A stretch of 64,000 nucleotides of DNA from Chondrilla cf. caribensis (lineage: Eukaryota > Porifera > Demospongiae > Chondrillida > Chondrillidae). Shown here one piece after another: positions 38,795 through 52,025 of the stretch. The stretch spans positions 2,436,397-2,500,396 of the forward strand of contig OZ026548.1 in the NCBI GenBank assembly GCA_964020155.1. Reading direction: 5' to 3'. Position numbers and translations under genes: made by a program. Each line of letters opens with the position of its first letter. The first letter of the stretch is position 1. The notes under the pieces are model-generated. The model was not told the origin of the DNA and searched no databases. It worked only from the letters and a program-made list of their open reading frames with translations.

Positions 38795-40327
38795 ATGTTC
38801 ACCGTGCTGCAACTTTTTGTTCTCCTTGTTTTTGGAGCTTGTTCGATCCACTTCTGCTCCAGTAAAAAGCCCAATATTGTTTTAATCCTCACAGACGACC
38901 AAGATGATGTCTTGGAAGGAGAGAAACCGATGGCCTTTACCACGAATTTCTTCCAAACTCGAGGAGCTCATTTGAAAAACTTTCACGTGAACACTCCGGT
39001 TTGCTGTCCTTCTAGAGCCACGCTCATCAGCGGTCGCTATCCTCATAACTTTCTCGACCAGACAGGTGGTGGCTGCATGCACATGAACGTCTCAAGCTAC
39101 GACTTCTCCAACAGATCGATCGGAATGTACATGAAATCCATCGGATACACGAGCGGACAGTTCGGCAAGTACCTCAACATCAACGGAATGAACAGGTATT
39201 GTGAGAACATGGAGGGGATGCCCGGTTTCGACGAATGGTTGACCTGCTGTTCGTTAGGGAAATACTTTAATAACAAGTTTGCACAAAACAATGGCAAGGG
39301 TGGATCCAAAGTCTGGCAAGCAGGGGACTCCCCTCACGATTACCTAACATCTTTGATTGGTAATGCCTCAGTCTCCTTCATCAAGAATGCCCTGAAGGAA
39401 GACAAACCTTTCTTTGCCTACATTGCTCCACACGCCCCTCACTTGCCGGCTACTCCAGCTCCTTGGTACAAGAACGCGTTCAACAACTTCACAGCACCAA
39501 GAGCGCCCAGTTACAACTACACGGCCCTGGATCACCATTGGGTTATTCGTCAGCAGGAACACCTCACTAAAGACGTTGAAAGCATCATTGACGAGGTCTA
39601 TCGTAACCGTTTTCGATCTCTTCTGTCAGTGGATGACATTATGATAGCAATCACAAATCTTCTTCAGGACCACAATGAACTGGACAACACATACTTCATT
39701 TGGACGAGTGACCACGGTTACCAGCTTGGACAGTTCAACCTACCTTGCTGTAAAACACAGCCATATGAACATGATATTCATGTGACCTTTCGTATTGCCG
39801 GTCCAGGTGTACCTAGTGGGAAGGACATTATGGACGTTGTTTCCATGGTTGATGTGGCCCCCACACTGATTGAACTGGGAGGAGGAACCCCGCCAAAGGA
39901 CATGGATGGGATGTCGTTTGCAGTCCTTTTCACTCGGCCTGAAAATCTCGCCTTGGTTGATGTCGAAAACACTCCCAAGTCATCTGTACGTGACCGTTCA
40001 ATCATTGAATTTTGGAGTTTGGGGAAAATTAAGCACTACGGACATTTAATTGATGGTCCCAATAATACATTTATCGGAGTTCGGGTTGTCAATGACACTC
40101 ATAATTTGCTTTATGTTGAATTTTACCGCAATTATTTGGAGAAAACATTCATCTATCAAAAGCCTGTAGAGTATGAATTTTATGACCTAAACAAGGACTT
40201 CTATCAGATGCATAACCTGTATGGACAGCAGGAATATGCTGGGGTGATCAGTGAGCTTGCCACCTACCTTCACCAGAAGGTATTGTGTTCTGGAGTTACA
40301 TGTCGTGATGCTGTTAGAGAAATATGA
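38795..40327 (+). CDS. GNS: N-acetylglucosamine-6-sulfatase-like sulfatase, copy A
   Basis: Single-exon 510-residue sulfatase. Family members remove 6-sulfate from glucosamine residues of heparan and keratan sulfate in lysosomes. The start at 38795 is chosen because it opens a clear signal peptide (MFTVLQLFVLLVFGACS); the frame extends further upstream but through the promoter. Metal ligands lie in LTDDQDD (D34, D35). The formylglycine signature CCPSR is at residues 70-74 (Cys70 is modified), and SDHGYQLGQFNLP and DIHVTFRIAGPG match the GNS type. Several NxS/T sites suggest glycosylation. It is intact and shares its promoter with GON4L. Lack of introns suggests an ancestral retrocopy, or simply an intronless family. 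Confidence 0.88.
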   Translation: MFTVLQLFVLLVFGACSIHFCSSKKPNIVLILTDDQDDVLEGEKPMAFTTNFFQTRGAHLKNFHVNTPVCCPSRATLISGRYPHNFLDQTGGGCMHMNVSSYDFSNRSIGMYMKSIGYTSGQFGKYLNINGMNRYCENMEGMPGFDEWLTCCSLGKYFNNKFAQNNGKGGSKVWQAGDSPHDYLTSLIGNASVSFIKNALKEDKPFFAYIAPHAPHLPATPAPWYKNAFNNFTAPRAPSYNYTALDHHWVIRQQEHLTKDVESIIDEVYRNRFRSLLSVDDIMIAITNLLQDHNELDNTYFIWTSDHGYQLGQFNLPCCKTQPYEHDIHVTFRIAGPGVPSGKDIMDVVSMVDVAPTLIELGGGTPPKDMDGMSFAVLFTRPENLALVDVENTPKSSVRDRSIIEFWSLGKIKHYGHLIDGPNNTFIGVRVVNDTHNLLYVEFYRNYLEKTFIYQKPVEYEFYDLNKDFYQMHNLYGQQEYAGVISELATYLHQKVLCSGVTCRDAVREI

Positions 40328-40448
40328 AAGTAGTTTGTATAAATGTGTTAAGTGACTAGATAATGCTATGAACCATTTGTGATAATTTGTCAATCCAATA
40401 TAATATAGTAGCATTTGTAACTGTGCATTTATTTGTACACATGTGTAT

Positions 40449-40456
40449 GCATGTGT

Positions 40457-40524
<68 letters not shown>

Positions 40525-40525
40525 A
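40449..40525. repeat. (TG)n microsatellite
   Basis: About 75 bases, in the 3' flank of sulfatase A. The following 200 bases (40540-40735) recur at 43320-43520 and 61408-61575. Confidence 0.95.
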
Positions 40526-40812
40526 TGTGTGCATGCATTGATTTATTTCAGTAGTATACATCTAACATGGATATTTGGACAGGAGGAGGGGGTTGTGTAT
40601 ACAATGTACTATAATAACAGTAAACAAGAAACTGTGTTTTCATTATATCATGTTTATTATGAATGTTATTGTATGTGGATGTACTTCTGTGGCTAATGGA
40701 ACTATTATATATATAATAACAGGAAGTAAACAGTGAATATTTGAAATAAAGTAAACACTATAAAATCTGAAGTATTTAATTAAACATGACATTCCTGTGA
40801 CTTCATAATGTG

Positions 40813-41087
40813 GGTCCAGGTGTACCTAGCGGAAGGACATTATGGACGTTGTTTCCATGGTTGATGTTCCACTGATTGAACTGGGAAGAGGAACCCCACC
40901 CTAGGACATGGATGGAATGCCATTTGCAGACCTTTTTTCATCCAACATGAAAATCTTGCCTTGGTAGATGTGGAGAACACTCTGGAGTTGTCTGCGAGTG
41001 GAGTTTGCCACCTACCTTCACCATAAGGTATTGTGCTCTGGATTTGATGGTCGTGATGCTGTTCAAGAAAAGGGAAAGCAGCTTTCA
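40813..41087 (+). pseudogene. Degenerate sulfatase C-terminal fragment (A')
   Basis: Matches the sulfatase from the GPGVPSGKD region onward but has lost bases (GTGTACCTAGCGGAAGG), carries stops, and jumps by internal deletion from the SxRD segment to the final ATYLHQKVLCSG segment. It is followed by AAAAGGGAAAG like the 3' end of sulfatase B. It is a paralogue of the fragment at 61627. Confidence 0.85.
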
Positions 41088-41216
41088 TGAATATGGTGAC
41101 TGCATTATGCTATGAACCATTTTTGAGGTTAATAATTTCACTAAGCCAATATTGTAGCTTTTCTAACTGAGCCTTCATTTCTATGCACTTGTGTGCATGC
41201 TTGTGCATCCCTGCAA

Positions 41217-41434
41217 GTGTGTATGAATGTGTGTGTATGTGTGTGTGTGTGTTGTGTGTGCGTGTGTGTGTGTGTGCGTGTGCGTGTGCATGTGTGTGTG
41301 TGTGCATGTGCGTGTGCGTGTGTGTGTGTGTGTGCGTGCGTGTGCGCGCGTGTGTGTGTGCGTGTGCGTGTGCGTGTGTGTGTGTGTGCGTGTGCGCGTG
41401 TGTTTGTGTTTGTGTGTGTGTGTGTGTGCGTGTG

Positions 41435-41507
<73 letters not shown>

Positions 41508-41523
41508 GTGTATGTACGTGTGT

Positions 41524-41554
<31 letters not shown>

Positions 41555-41607
41555 CGTGTGTGTGTGCGTGTGCGTGTGTGTGTGTCTGTGTGTGTGTGTG
41601 TATGTAG
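41217..41607. repeat. TG/CG-rich compound microsatellite
   Basis: About 390 bases of TG with frequent CG interruptions, ending directly at sequence copied from the GON4L intron (TATGTAGTTGTATCCTGG). Confidence 0.95.
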
Positions 41608-42920
41608 TTGTATCCTGGTTGAGTTGGTATAAATTATCTATCATTCACTACACCAGGATGCAACGGTAACAAATATACGCTTATGTTATGTATGGAAATA
41701 GTCAACAGGCTGTGTATATATTATGTAGTAAGTATAATTTCCGGGTATGAATACATACACAAGCACAATAGTTTAATATGACAATGACTGGGCTAGAATA
41801 TACAAAAGTACAAATGTATATTAGTCCATACACATATGCATCATGTTATATGCAAACATGATATTGTATTCAAATAAGTACACATGTGTACAAGCACATG
41901 GGTCTTCAACAGAATCCATGTGGCTGGAAGGGATTGCAAGAGGACAATTTAACTGATTCGAAATCCACTTCTGTACATGTGTGATAGGTCCATCTGATGA
42001 CCAGATATCCATCTGATATGGTAACTATGTACGTACACTGTACAACCTGGAATTTCCCCTATGAAACCCTTCACACAATGCAGTCAAGACGTGATCTTAC
42101 AATGATATCATGAATTATGAAATGTATGTGCACAATAATTGTTATGAGGTTATACAAACATCTGGCCCTCCTTCACAGGCACAACCGAGACACTGCAGTT
42201 CAGTCTTTGTGGAGAAACAGAGGAGGGTCTACAGGATAGCCACACTAACATGAGAATGAGCAAATATCACTACTGGGCCCAATCATACTTGAGGGAACGT
42301 AGGTAAATATATCCCAATATACATGAACATCCTAGCAGCACGTGTAGATCCTAGCAGCACATTGTGATGTGCAATAGAACAATAGCCTAGGTTTGAAAGG
42401 TGGAGAATACTGGGTACTTCCATTTTCTTATGAGGCCATTCAACCATAAATGATACAAATGTACGTTTGTATTATCTATGAATCAACATAATAATGTGGT
42501 AAGAAATTTGGATTTGACTGAAAATAAATAGTATTTGACATGCTTATAGTTCCTTGCCTAATGTGTGAATGATGTGCATATGTACTGGACGGTATTGGAG
42601 GAAACTTGTGATCATTGGAGTCAACACACCCTTGGACAATCTGTATGCTGATCTCCATCAGTGACCAGAAGTCGGATTAAAGGAGTTCCAATGGCCATCA
42701 TAGCAGACACCGAGACAGGGATCAAAATTAATGATACACCATATGAGACTATACTGACACACACAGCAAATAGGTTACAGTACCTACTACATTTATTCAT
42801 TTTACAATCTATGTTCCACTCGGTTCCAACACATACCACACAGAGAACTAACATGAAGAATACTTTTAACATTAATAGCTATAGCTGTCAATTTGAGCTG
42901 GTCTGCATTCTCTTCTAAAA
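41608..42920. repeat. Copy of the GON4L intron 1 and exon 1 region
   Basis: Corresponds to about 36960-38530 with indels and substitutions; further copies are at 55630-56635. It retains the donor-side scrap of GON4L exon 1 near 42855-42920 but not its start codon. The segment near 42625-42710 matches 38265-38345 and 56335-56420. There is no functional exon. Confidence 0.8.
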
Positions 42921-42923
42921 AAA

Positions 42924-43262
42924 TCTTGTTGAAAACACTCTTAAGTCGTCTACACGCGACCGTTCAATCATCGAATTGTGGAGTATTGGGAAAGTTAAGC
43001 ACTACGGACATTTCATTGATGGTCCCAATAATACATTTATTGGAGTTAGGGTTGTCAATGACACTCATAATTTACTCTATGTTGAATTTTACCCCAATCT
43101 GTTGGAGAAAACATTCAGCAACCAAAAGCCTGTAGAGTATGAATTTTATGACCTAAGCAAGGACTTCTATCAGATGCGTAACCTGTATGGACAGCAGGAA
43201 TATGTGGGAGTGATCAGTGAGTCACCAGAAGGTATTGTGCTCTGGAGTTACATGTTGTGATG
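42924..43262 (+). pseudogene. Sulfatase C-terminal fragment (copy C)
   Basis: Begins abruptly after the GON4L exon 1 scrap and reads about 105 codons of the sulfatase C-terminus (RDRSIIELWSIGKVKHYG onward). A 17-base deletion after VISE shifts the frame. The end runs into (TG)n where the parent has GATGCTGTTAGAG. It lacks the catalytic core and so has no enzyme function. Confidence 0.88.
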
Positions 43263-43320
43263 CTGTGTGTGTGTGTGTGTGCGTGTGTGTGTGCGTGCGT
43301 GCGTGCGTGTGTGTGTGTGC
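43262..43320. repeat. (TG)n microsatellite at a gene-fragment breakpoint
   Basis: TG/CG tract that replaces the last codons and stop of the sulfatase fragment. Confidence 0.9.
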
Positions 43321-43519
43321 CTTTGATTTATCTCAGTAGCATACTTCTAACATGGAAGTTTGGAGAGGAGGAGGGGGTTGTGTCTACAACAATGCACTAT
43401 AATAATAGTAAACAGGAAACTGCGCTTTCATTATAACGTGTTTATTATGAATGTCATTGTATGTGGATGTACTTCTGTGACTAATGGAACTATAATATCA
43501 ATAACAGGAAGTAAACATT

Positions 43520-44229
43520 GACTCTATTATACGCATCGAGAATGTTCACCGGAAGAAGAAAATGTATAAAACAAAGCGTATGTATGGCATGCTGCTTGTA
43601 CGTTAGTGGCGCGTAATCTTTATGATAACATTATATCATATACCCTTTGGAAGTGAAGAAGGTCTACGGCTCAGAATTTCGGTAATTTAGCTTGGTGTGT
43701 TGAGATTATAATGTTTCACCTGAGTCATACGCGTACATAGACCTTGTGCCCTAATCTCAGGCTCTGTGGTATGCCCATCATCACCCACGAGGCAAGCTTC
43801 AGCTCTTTAGTCTATATCACCCTGTAAATACTGTAATTTTCTGCACATGCAATTGTTTATTGTGAGATGGTGGCTTCGAAAATATTCTGAGCTCGAGTAT
43901 ATGTGCTATCCTGCGATTTTCTTGTACAGTGTGCTAACGCTTGATAAAATTGAATTCAAAATGTATAAATTTGCATAAGAGGTAAAATGCATGTGAGATG
44001 AATATATGTAACATTATTTCTTAGACTAGTTCTCTTGCTCTATATTAATTTAGCTGTATTAGTCATCTGGTCCAATTCATCAATTTGGGCAAACTTAACT
44101 ACATGGCGTTAGTTTTGAATTATCAAATGGCACAAATTTTGGCTGCATTGAATAAGTAGTGCTGACAATTAAATTCCTAATGACTTGTGTACTCTATAGA
44201 GACCATTACATAATCACATGATCAGTGTA

Positions 44230-44231
<2 letters not shown>
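43520..44231. repeat. AT-rich duplicated block, copy 1
   Basis: Shares ordered segments with 45190-46228: GGTCTAC...TTTCGGTAAT, the CGTACATAGACCT segment, CATCTGGTCCAATTCAT and TAGAGACCATT just before a GT tract. It is substantially diverged. No gene is recognised. Confidence 0.7.
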
Positions 44232-45058
<827 letters not shown>

Positions 45059-45189
45059 GTACAATACATGAGCTTATGTGAGCCTACAAAAACATGCAGG
45101 CACACGTATACACACATGCACACACGGGTACGCACACACACAGCTAGTGTTTGAGCGCAAGTGTCCCGGCCTACGTAGACAAAATTACG

Positions 45190-46224
45190 ACATATTACGT
45201 ATTATAATAATGAATCGCGACACTTCGAACACCGGGAGAGCTATTATAAATTTCGGACGCTCGCCGCGGGAAGCAGTAAAGTTATTACAAACTCGAGTTC
45301 TCTGAACGTGAAGACGGTCTACAGCTTATTTTTGGTAATATTGCAACTTAGTGTGTTATAATTATAATATTTCTCCTGATTCAGACGTACGTAGACCTGG
45401 TACACTAATCTCAGAATTTTGCTTTCCTATTTGCGTTCCGGACAATAGAAAAACTGTTTATAGCTATAGACTAAGTTTCTGTTGTAACGAACCACAACCA
45501 TGCAATGTTACAACTGAGTCGCCTACAAATCTGACGAAGGAACTGGGTATCAACGATTGGGAAGCTTCAGAGGGTTTAGAAGAACCTTCGCTGACAATAT
45601 TACGTTCGGCAAAGCCGTCGCGATCGAATTGTAGCCCAATTTCTAATTCTAGCCGTTTCGAATTGAAGATAATCTACTCAGTATTATACCAAACACAATT
45701 ACTATTGAGTAGCCTTTTTAAAAGTTAGGGATGCTATGACTGTACTTCGCATACAATGAATTCTTATTTGTTGAAAAGATGCATGTGTGATTATAAAGAA
45801 CTTCTTTTATAAACTTAAGAACTTTTTCATGTGGATATTTGGGTTTGTTATATCCAGAGTGGACTGTACTAACAAAATTCATCTATTTACTATATTGCTA
45901 TTTATGACGATTTACCTTATTGATATTTAAATGTGACTTGTTATGCCAATTCTCAATCGTAATACTTATGCACTGCAAGACCGTGGAAGCCTTTTGTTGG
46001 GACTGGTCACTTATGAACAAGTGTGTATTATAATATGTCATTGATACAAATTCAGCTACATTAGTTATCTGGTCCAATTCATTAATTTGACAAAATTAAT
46101 TGGATCGTACATATCAGTTTTAACTAGACAATTTGGGCTGCATCTAATATGTAGTTCTGACAACTAATTTCCTAATGAACTGTGTACTTTATAGAGACCA
46201 TTTACATACACATCTCTTGCATAA

Positions 46225-46228
<4 letters not shown>
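45190..46228. repeat. AT-rich duplicated block, copy 2
   Basis: Counterpart of 43520-44231, again ending at a GT tract. It includes an open frame at 45351-45728 (125 codons, plus strand, with segment LTKELGINDWEASEGLEEP) that has no recognisable domain and no obvious donor. It might be a 5' exon of the gene that follows, but nothing proves it. Confidence 0.6.
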
Positions 46229-46292
<64 letters not shown>

Positions 46293-46323
46293 ATGTGTGT
46301 GTGTACATGTGTGTGTTATGCGC

Positions 46324-46377
<54 letters not shown>

Positions 46378-46470
46378 TTGTGCACGCGCGCGTGTGTGTG
46401 TTTGTGTGTGTGTGTGTGTGCGTGGGTGTGCTTGTGTGTGTGTGTGTGTGTATGTGTGTGTGTGTGTGTG
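46229..46470. repeat. (TG)n microsatellite with ATGCGCTTGTG spacer
   Basis: The spacer TGTGTTATGCGCTTGTG is the reverse complement of the one at about 44511-44530, linking this tract to the composite tract of the other block. Confidence 0.9.
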
Positions 46471-46533
46471 TCCCTGTCCTACACTGATTTTTGGCCACAT
46501 ATCTGACTGGGACCACATTTTTTTTCTGTACAG

Positions 46534-49500
46534 CAAGAACAAAATAAATCTTCTGAATCCATACTTCAGTTTATTGATCACAACACTTCAATTGAGAGAC
46601 TACAATTCATCATGACATCTATTAAGGTATCTTCAAACATGTTTAATTTGAATCATTAATTATTATTTTGTACGAAATTGACTTGCTCATGTTGGAAGTT
46701 GTACATGTCTCAAATAATGATCGTGAATTGTTGTTATATTTCTAATTTTACAGAAAACATGTAGACCTTCAATCATAATAAGGTTTGAACTTGCGACTGC
46801 ATACCAACGATTGCTGACTTCATCACCAATGTCTACTTATTGTCAGCTTAAACCGTGCACAAAGGTGAAGACTTTTAACAATGATTTTCATTATTTCCTG
46901 GTTTATATTATATAAGGTAAAGGCACCAACTTTGGAACACTCTTTGAAGATTTTCATTATAAAATGTCATGAGGAAGATAACTTTATTAATGAAAACTGA
47001 AGGTTAAAACTGAACTACCAACCTTAGTCTTTCAGAGCAGTAAAACAATTTTTGGCCGGCCGTACTTAGTGGCATTTCACAAAGGCTAAGAACAACATCA
47101 CCTATATAATAACCCCGATCCCTAATTTTGAACAAGTTGGCAAAATTGGCTCGTTGTCGTTCAGAATCGGTGGGGAAAGTGGAATCAAAAGGCTTAGGCC
47201 TACAAACAGAATTCAAATATATAAATATAGGATGGAAACTCAAGTATACATAAAATGACCAACTTTTATGCTTGTCTTCCCGAGGTGGTTGTGGGAGAAT
47301 GGTGATCGGGATTTCATACTTGTGAGCAGTTGAACAGATGGAAGACTTTCCATTGCTGTTCCTAGTTTCCTGCAAAGCCTTTCAAACTATCCCTTTCTCT
47401 ATTTCAGCATTTGCTGATTTTTGATAATTTCTTGTATGCATTTGATTTTATTATTGCGCAAGTAGCCTTTACTCAGGATTCACATTTTGGGCTCGTACTT
47501 GTGTCAGGACTAAAGAGGAGAGCTCAAACTTAGCAGGCACAGTTTAGTCGCAATTATGGATTCTCTGTCATAGATTTGCAAAATTTATAATATGTAGTAG
47601 TTATCACCTAATTGCGAAGATGGTATCTATAATGGAAATGCGAAATCCAAGTGGAGCCTAGGTCATGTATTCCTATTTGGCTGCCATCCTTGTAACTTGG
47701 TGATAACTTTGAACAAATGGCCAGCTCAATTATAATAATTATATCGCAGAAACTAGACACGAAGATGGATCACATTGTATACATAAAAATCATCCAAAGA
47801 TTCAGTATGTTAAGAATATTCATTACTATACAGGGAATGCATGGATATCCAGTCCTAGAAGGGGGTATCCCAAATATCCTCCAGCAATACCATGGTAATG
47901 GAAGACAACCAACTTTCAGCTAGTACTTAGTACATTTATTAACACTACCCGCTTTCATGGCAATAGATTAGATAGGGATGTGTTATATAATTCTATAGCA
48001 TCCGTTACCATAGAAACAGTACTATTATACAGCAATTTTATATTGTATAAAGCGCTAGCAACAGTATAAAGAGTTAGCAACGGATGCTATAATGGTTAAG
48101 ACATGGACACTCGGGCATTATGACATATAAAATACACTCACCCTCGGGCGCTTCGCGCCCTCGGGACTCAGTATTTATATGTCATAATGCCCTTGTGCCC
48201 ATGTCTTAACCACTAATTCTGAATAGAGTCTGGTAATTACAACCTACTTATATAATACTATTACCTTGTATTCTTAATACTGCATTTGTCACACAGAATG
48301 AGGAAGTCGATGATGTAAGTACTTTTATGGACAAAGTGACTGACTTCCTGTTTTCCTTTGCAAAGGTATGCATTAATTCATTCATGGTACAATAACTATC
48401 TAAACCCATACAATACAATATCGTGTATGTAATTATTATACGTGCAGAAATAACTGATACATTATGTAACATTTAAGACAGGATGAAGGGTGAATGCACA
48501 TAACCAAGTATCCACTGAATCAGATATAGTAAATACTTGAAAATCAACAACAACCAAATGCTTGTATAGCCTATGTATATGTAAACCAGGGCTTTATACA
48601 TTATAATTTTGCTGTATGATGGTGCTAGCGCTCTTTCGAATTCAATAACTATACTTCTTTGTTATATTTGTCATGTATGTGGTTTATATACAGCATAGAC
48701 CCTTCCTTTCCCATTTCCTATATATGGTATCAAAATAGCAGTAAAAATGTACCTGCAATGCTCTGTTGGACATTGGATAGCCTGTACACATGCTGGAGTA
48801 TAGTTAATTTAGCTTGCAACGCGGAGTGTTGATGTTTCTGGTTATTCTCACCAGATTGGAACTAGGGCTGTCCACAGAACCTACAAAAATTATGACACTA
48901 AAATAATTGTTTTGATAGCACCTTATGAATATCACTAGTATAACAATACAGTTAGCTATAATAATACTAATGTACTGCAAATAATATTATAATAGTTCAG
49001 TTTAGTGTTTATTTCCTGCTATAGTTCCATTAGCAACTATGTCCCCTTGTTAAGGTAATTGTGGTTTCCTGTTTACTCCTCTAGTTGATTCATACCTAAC
49101 CTCCCCTAGCTCTCACAAAATCCCTGTCTGGTGGATAAGCTCAGTGGAAATCTCTTGTCACAGAGATTTTATTCACACAAACGTTTTAGCAGCTGCAGTC
49201 AGCTTCCAAAACGTTCAGTGTGATAAAATTTCAGTGATAGAAATTGCTCAGGTATTGTATTAGCTATTTGTATTTATATATGTATTTGTATGTATGTTTC
49301 AAAATACAAAATGTCATGCTGCATGGCCATAATAATATGTAGGATGTAGAAAAGGGAGATTTTCAATGCTCTCCATTTTCTTGCTTCAAAGTACCATAAT
49401 ACAATAATAACACAAATATGTATGTATGTGTGATAGGTATTACATGCAGGTGTACTGTTATGCATGGATGGTATGACAATTACATTTTGTGCATACTGCA

Positions 49501-50315
49501 TGTGTCAATGACAATGATAATAATGCTTGTTTGCTCAGAATGTAACCAAACAGTACATCCCAGGAGAACAGGAACATCTACCAATTGTAAGTAGTGAAAA
49601 ACACCATCTGCCATATGGTGAAGAATGCGAAGCCACTCCGGATTCCGCCTTTATCTCTATGACTAGAGATGACACTAGTACCAGTAGCAACCCTTCTGAG
49701 ACTTCAGATAGCTCAGACCATGAATGGGAAGATCATGCGAATATTAATGTCAAGTTTGGGGAACAAGAAAAAAATTACTGCCAAGACGATACTGTACAGC
49801 AGCTAAAGGCAGTGGATAAGAGTACACTAGTACTCCATAGGAATACCCCCCAACCCCCCAAGCCTGTAAGCTGCAGCGATGTAAACGAGGAGACATGTTA
49901 TGAACCTCCTGGACCAGCAAAATTGGATAACCAAGGCACCCAATTCTCCGGAAGCCTGCAGCCATCAGTGGTCAACAGTTCTCAGACACTTAAGCCTAAT
50001 GTGATCGATGCTTCACTCTTGCCAAGACAACAGAAGCCATCTGGAAAGACAAATATATCTGCCAACGGAGTTGTCACAAATCATCAGAATCATGAGAATA
50101 CTAGTGAGTCAGACACAGATGAAGATGATCATCCTTTGAGAACTGGAAGCAATGGTGAGCAAAGCAATTCAATGGATTTCGAAGATAATGTCCAGGAAGA
50201 TCACCAACCTGATCCCTTCGCCACTATCTTTATTGTCCTCCCTGATCCACCGGGATTTATTGCCATCCTTTACTTGTACAATATAAATGTGACTGAGAGC
50301 CATGAGCGCCATTAA
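46534..50315 (+). CDS. Unrecognised multi-exon gene (partial model)
   Basis: Five plus-strand exons are supported by splice sites and open frames: 46534-46626 (31 codons), 46754-46864 (37), 48297-48365 (23), 49110-49251 and the terminal exon 49539-50315 (258 codons plus TAA). The first three are phase 0 at both ends. 49110 starts with one extra base, so at least one exon between 48365 and 49110 is missing from the model, and the 5' end is not found. The first exons look helical (SSESILQFIDHNTSIERLQF). The last exon is Ser/Asp/Glu-rich (SDSSDHEWEDHA, ESDTDEDDHPLR), probably disordered, and ends in a hydrophobic stretch (FATIFIVLPDPPGFIAILYL). I cannot assign a family. Confidence 0.6.
46914..47475. 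mobile_element. Possible DNA-element remnant in the intron
   Basis: The ends GGTAAAGGCACC and GTAGCCTTTACT are partly complementary and match the 16.36 kb repeat. Inside, on the minus strand, an open frame at 47004-47375 has two exon-like blocks (an acceptor at 47200 before PKPFDSTFPTDSERQR). It may be a transposase remnant; I cannot name the family. Confidence 0.35.
47994..48091. mobile_element. Small foldback element
   Basis: Perfect 13-base inverted ends TATAGCATCCGTT / AACGGATGCTATA enclose about 70 bases of AT-rich sequence with AGCGCTAGCAACAGTAT. Confidence 0.65.
48094..48211. mobile_element. Foldback element with GC-rich core palindrome
   Basis: Arms of about 41 bases (GGTTAAGACATGG... 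and its near-complement ending CCATGTCTTAACC) flank a core CCCTCGGGCGC-TTC-GCGCCCTCGGG at about 48141-48165. It directly abuts the foldback at 47994-48091. The core resembles that of the foldback at 1578-1660. Confidence 0.75.
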
Positions 50316-52025
50316 CAGATTAAGGATAAGAATTACAGCACAAACGTGAATAAGAATTACACATCGTATCTTATAATTTGTAAAGTTGTATTTAATTTAC
50401 ACTGTCACACACTATGGAATTGGTATAGATACTTTATTGTGTATTTCACAACCACTACATGTAATACTTATTTTTGTATGCATATATACATAGGAATGAG
50501 CCTGCCCATTGTAAGTGCTGCAAATTGTATACAGTGCACATATGCATACTGTAATTCCTTACAGTACTATTGTTACCATGCATTATTGGACGTTCCCAAT
50601 AATTATTATTCGATAATAGCACAATAGTCATGCATGGATTATATATATTATAATAAGTACTATATACTATAATTATAATATATGGATAGATAATATATAA
50701 TTACTACTATGCATTAAATTTTACTTCTGAATCAGACCATTTTATATAAAATTTATTCAATGTTGTCATGATAAATATGGTATCATATACACTGATCCTC
50801 ACCTTACAAGAACTAATAATGGCTGGTCTACATCTGTACATGTGGAGTTTCTAGAGTTGCCTGTACACCAAAAATACACCTTGCAACTCCTACCAAACAA
50901 CCACGAACCATAAACAGCTCCTGCAGCTTGAAAGTCTGCAATTTGGATAAACTACAGCTTATATCCTCACTACATTTGAAAACTACTAAATCTAACTAAA
51001 CCTAAAATATGAATTTTGGGTTTATGTATTCATTAAGTCCATCTAAAAATAATATCATTATTAGTATTATCAGTAATTGTGGTCACTGTATGCTCATGTA
51101 GTCAACCATAATAGGTGCACTGAAATTCTATTTATCCGGAACTACGTACACAAACTGTTTACAAGAGCTGTACCAAAGGGGCGTGTATTAACTGGTACAA
51201 CTGTGTATTGTTGACATAACTAAATTAATGCATAATATTATTATTTAAATAATATAAATTTTCTACATCCGGAAGACACAACAGAATCACCATGTTGCAG
51301 CATACCAAACAGCAGAGAGCACATACAAGTCAAATGAGAGTTGCAATCTGGATCAGAGGAGTCATATATTATATAGCAAGACTACAGAGCCCATGCAGAA
51401 TTATGTAAAGCTCTGTCGTTAATTTCATTTACTATTTCAGCAATGAGTGTACATAGATATCACATAACTTGATTCATCACCTCATTGATTTAGTAAGCCA
51501 TGTATAACAATTAACAAATTCAACCAACTAACCCTACACACATGCAAATTTACAATAATATACGTATGATAATTATACATTCAATTTCATAGAACAGAAA
51601 ATGCATTCATTGAGTGCACATAATATATCATTGACACCAACACACATCCACTCTTACACAGTTAATTTAAAAGTATACACAATGTACATCAATAAACTCC
51701 GGTATGTGGAGTGCAAACCAATAGTTCAAATGATGGTGTACACGAATTCTGGTCAATTTCATAAATCGTACTCAAAAATACATACACATGTACACCACAC
51801 ATACACATGTTATGGACTTTGGCGGAGTCTCACAGGCCTGGCTGGTAGTCTACCATTCTCAGCCATATACGTACAAGAGATAAATCATTGCATTCTGAAT
51901 CCGAAGAACTGTAATCCAAACCGAGGGGTCCTTTTGACTTGGTATCACTTCTCCTCATAGAACTGTGCTCATGTGTAGAGTACTCACAACCGGATTTACA
52001 AAGTGGTTTACGTATTCTAGTGGAA
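50316..52025. other. Gene-poor interval
   Basis: AT-rich sequence with no exon I can support. It contains short palindromic AT runs near 50640-50700 and is likely 3' untranslated or intergenic sequence between convergent genes. Confidence 0.5.

Noticed and set aside
51601..51960. 119-codon plus-strand ORF
   Set aside because: No domain, no splice context and ordinary intergenic composition. It is antisense to the 3' flank of the small 52 kb gene.
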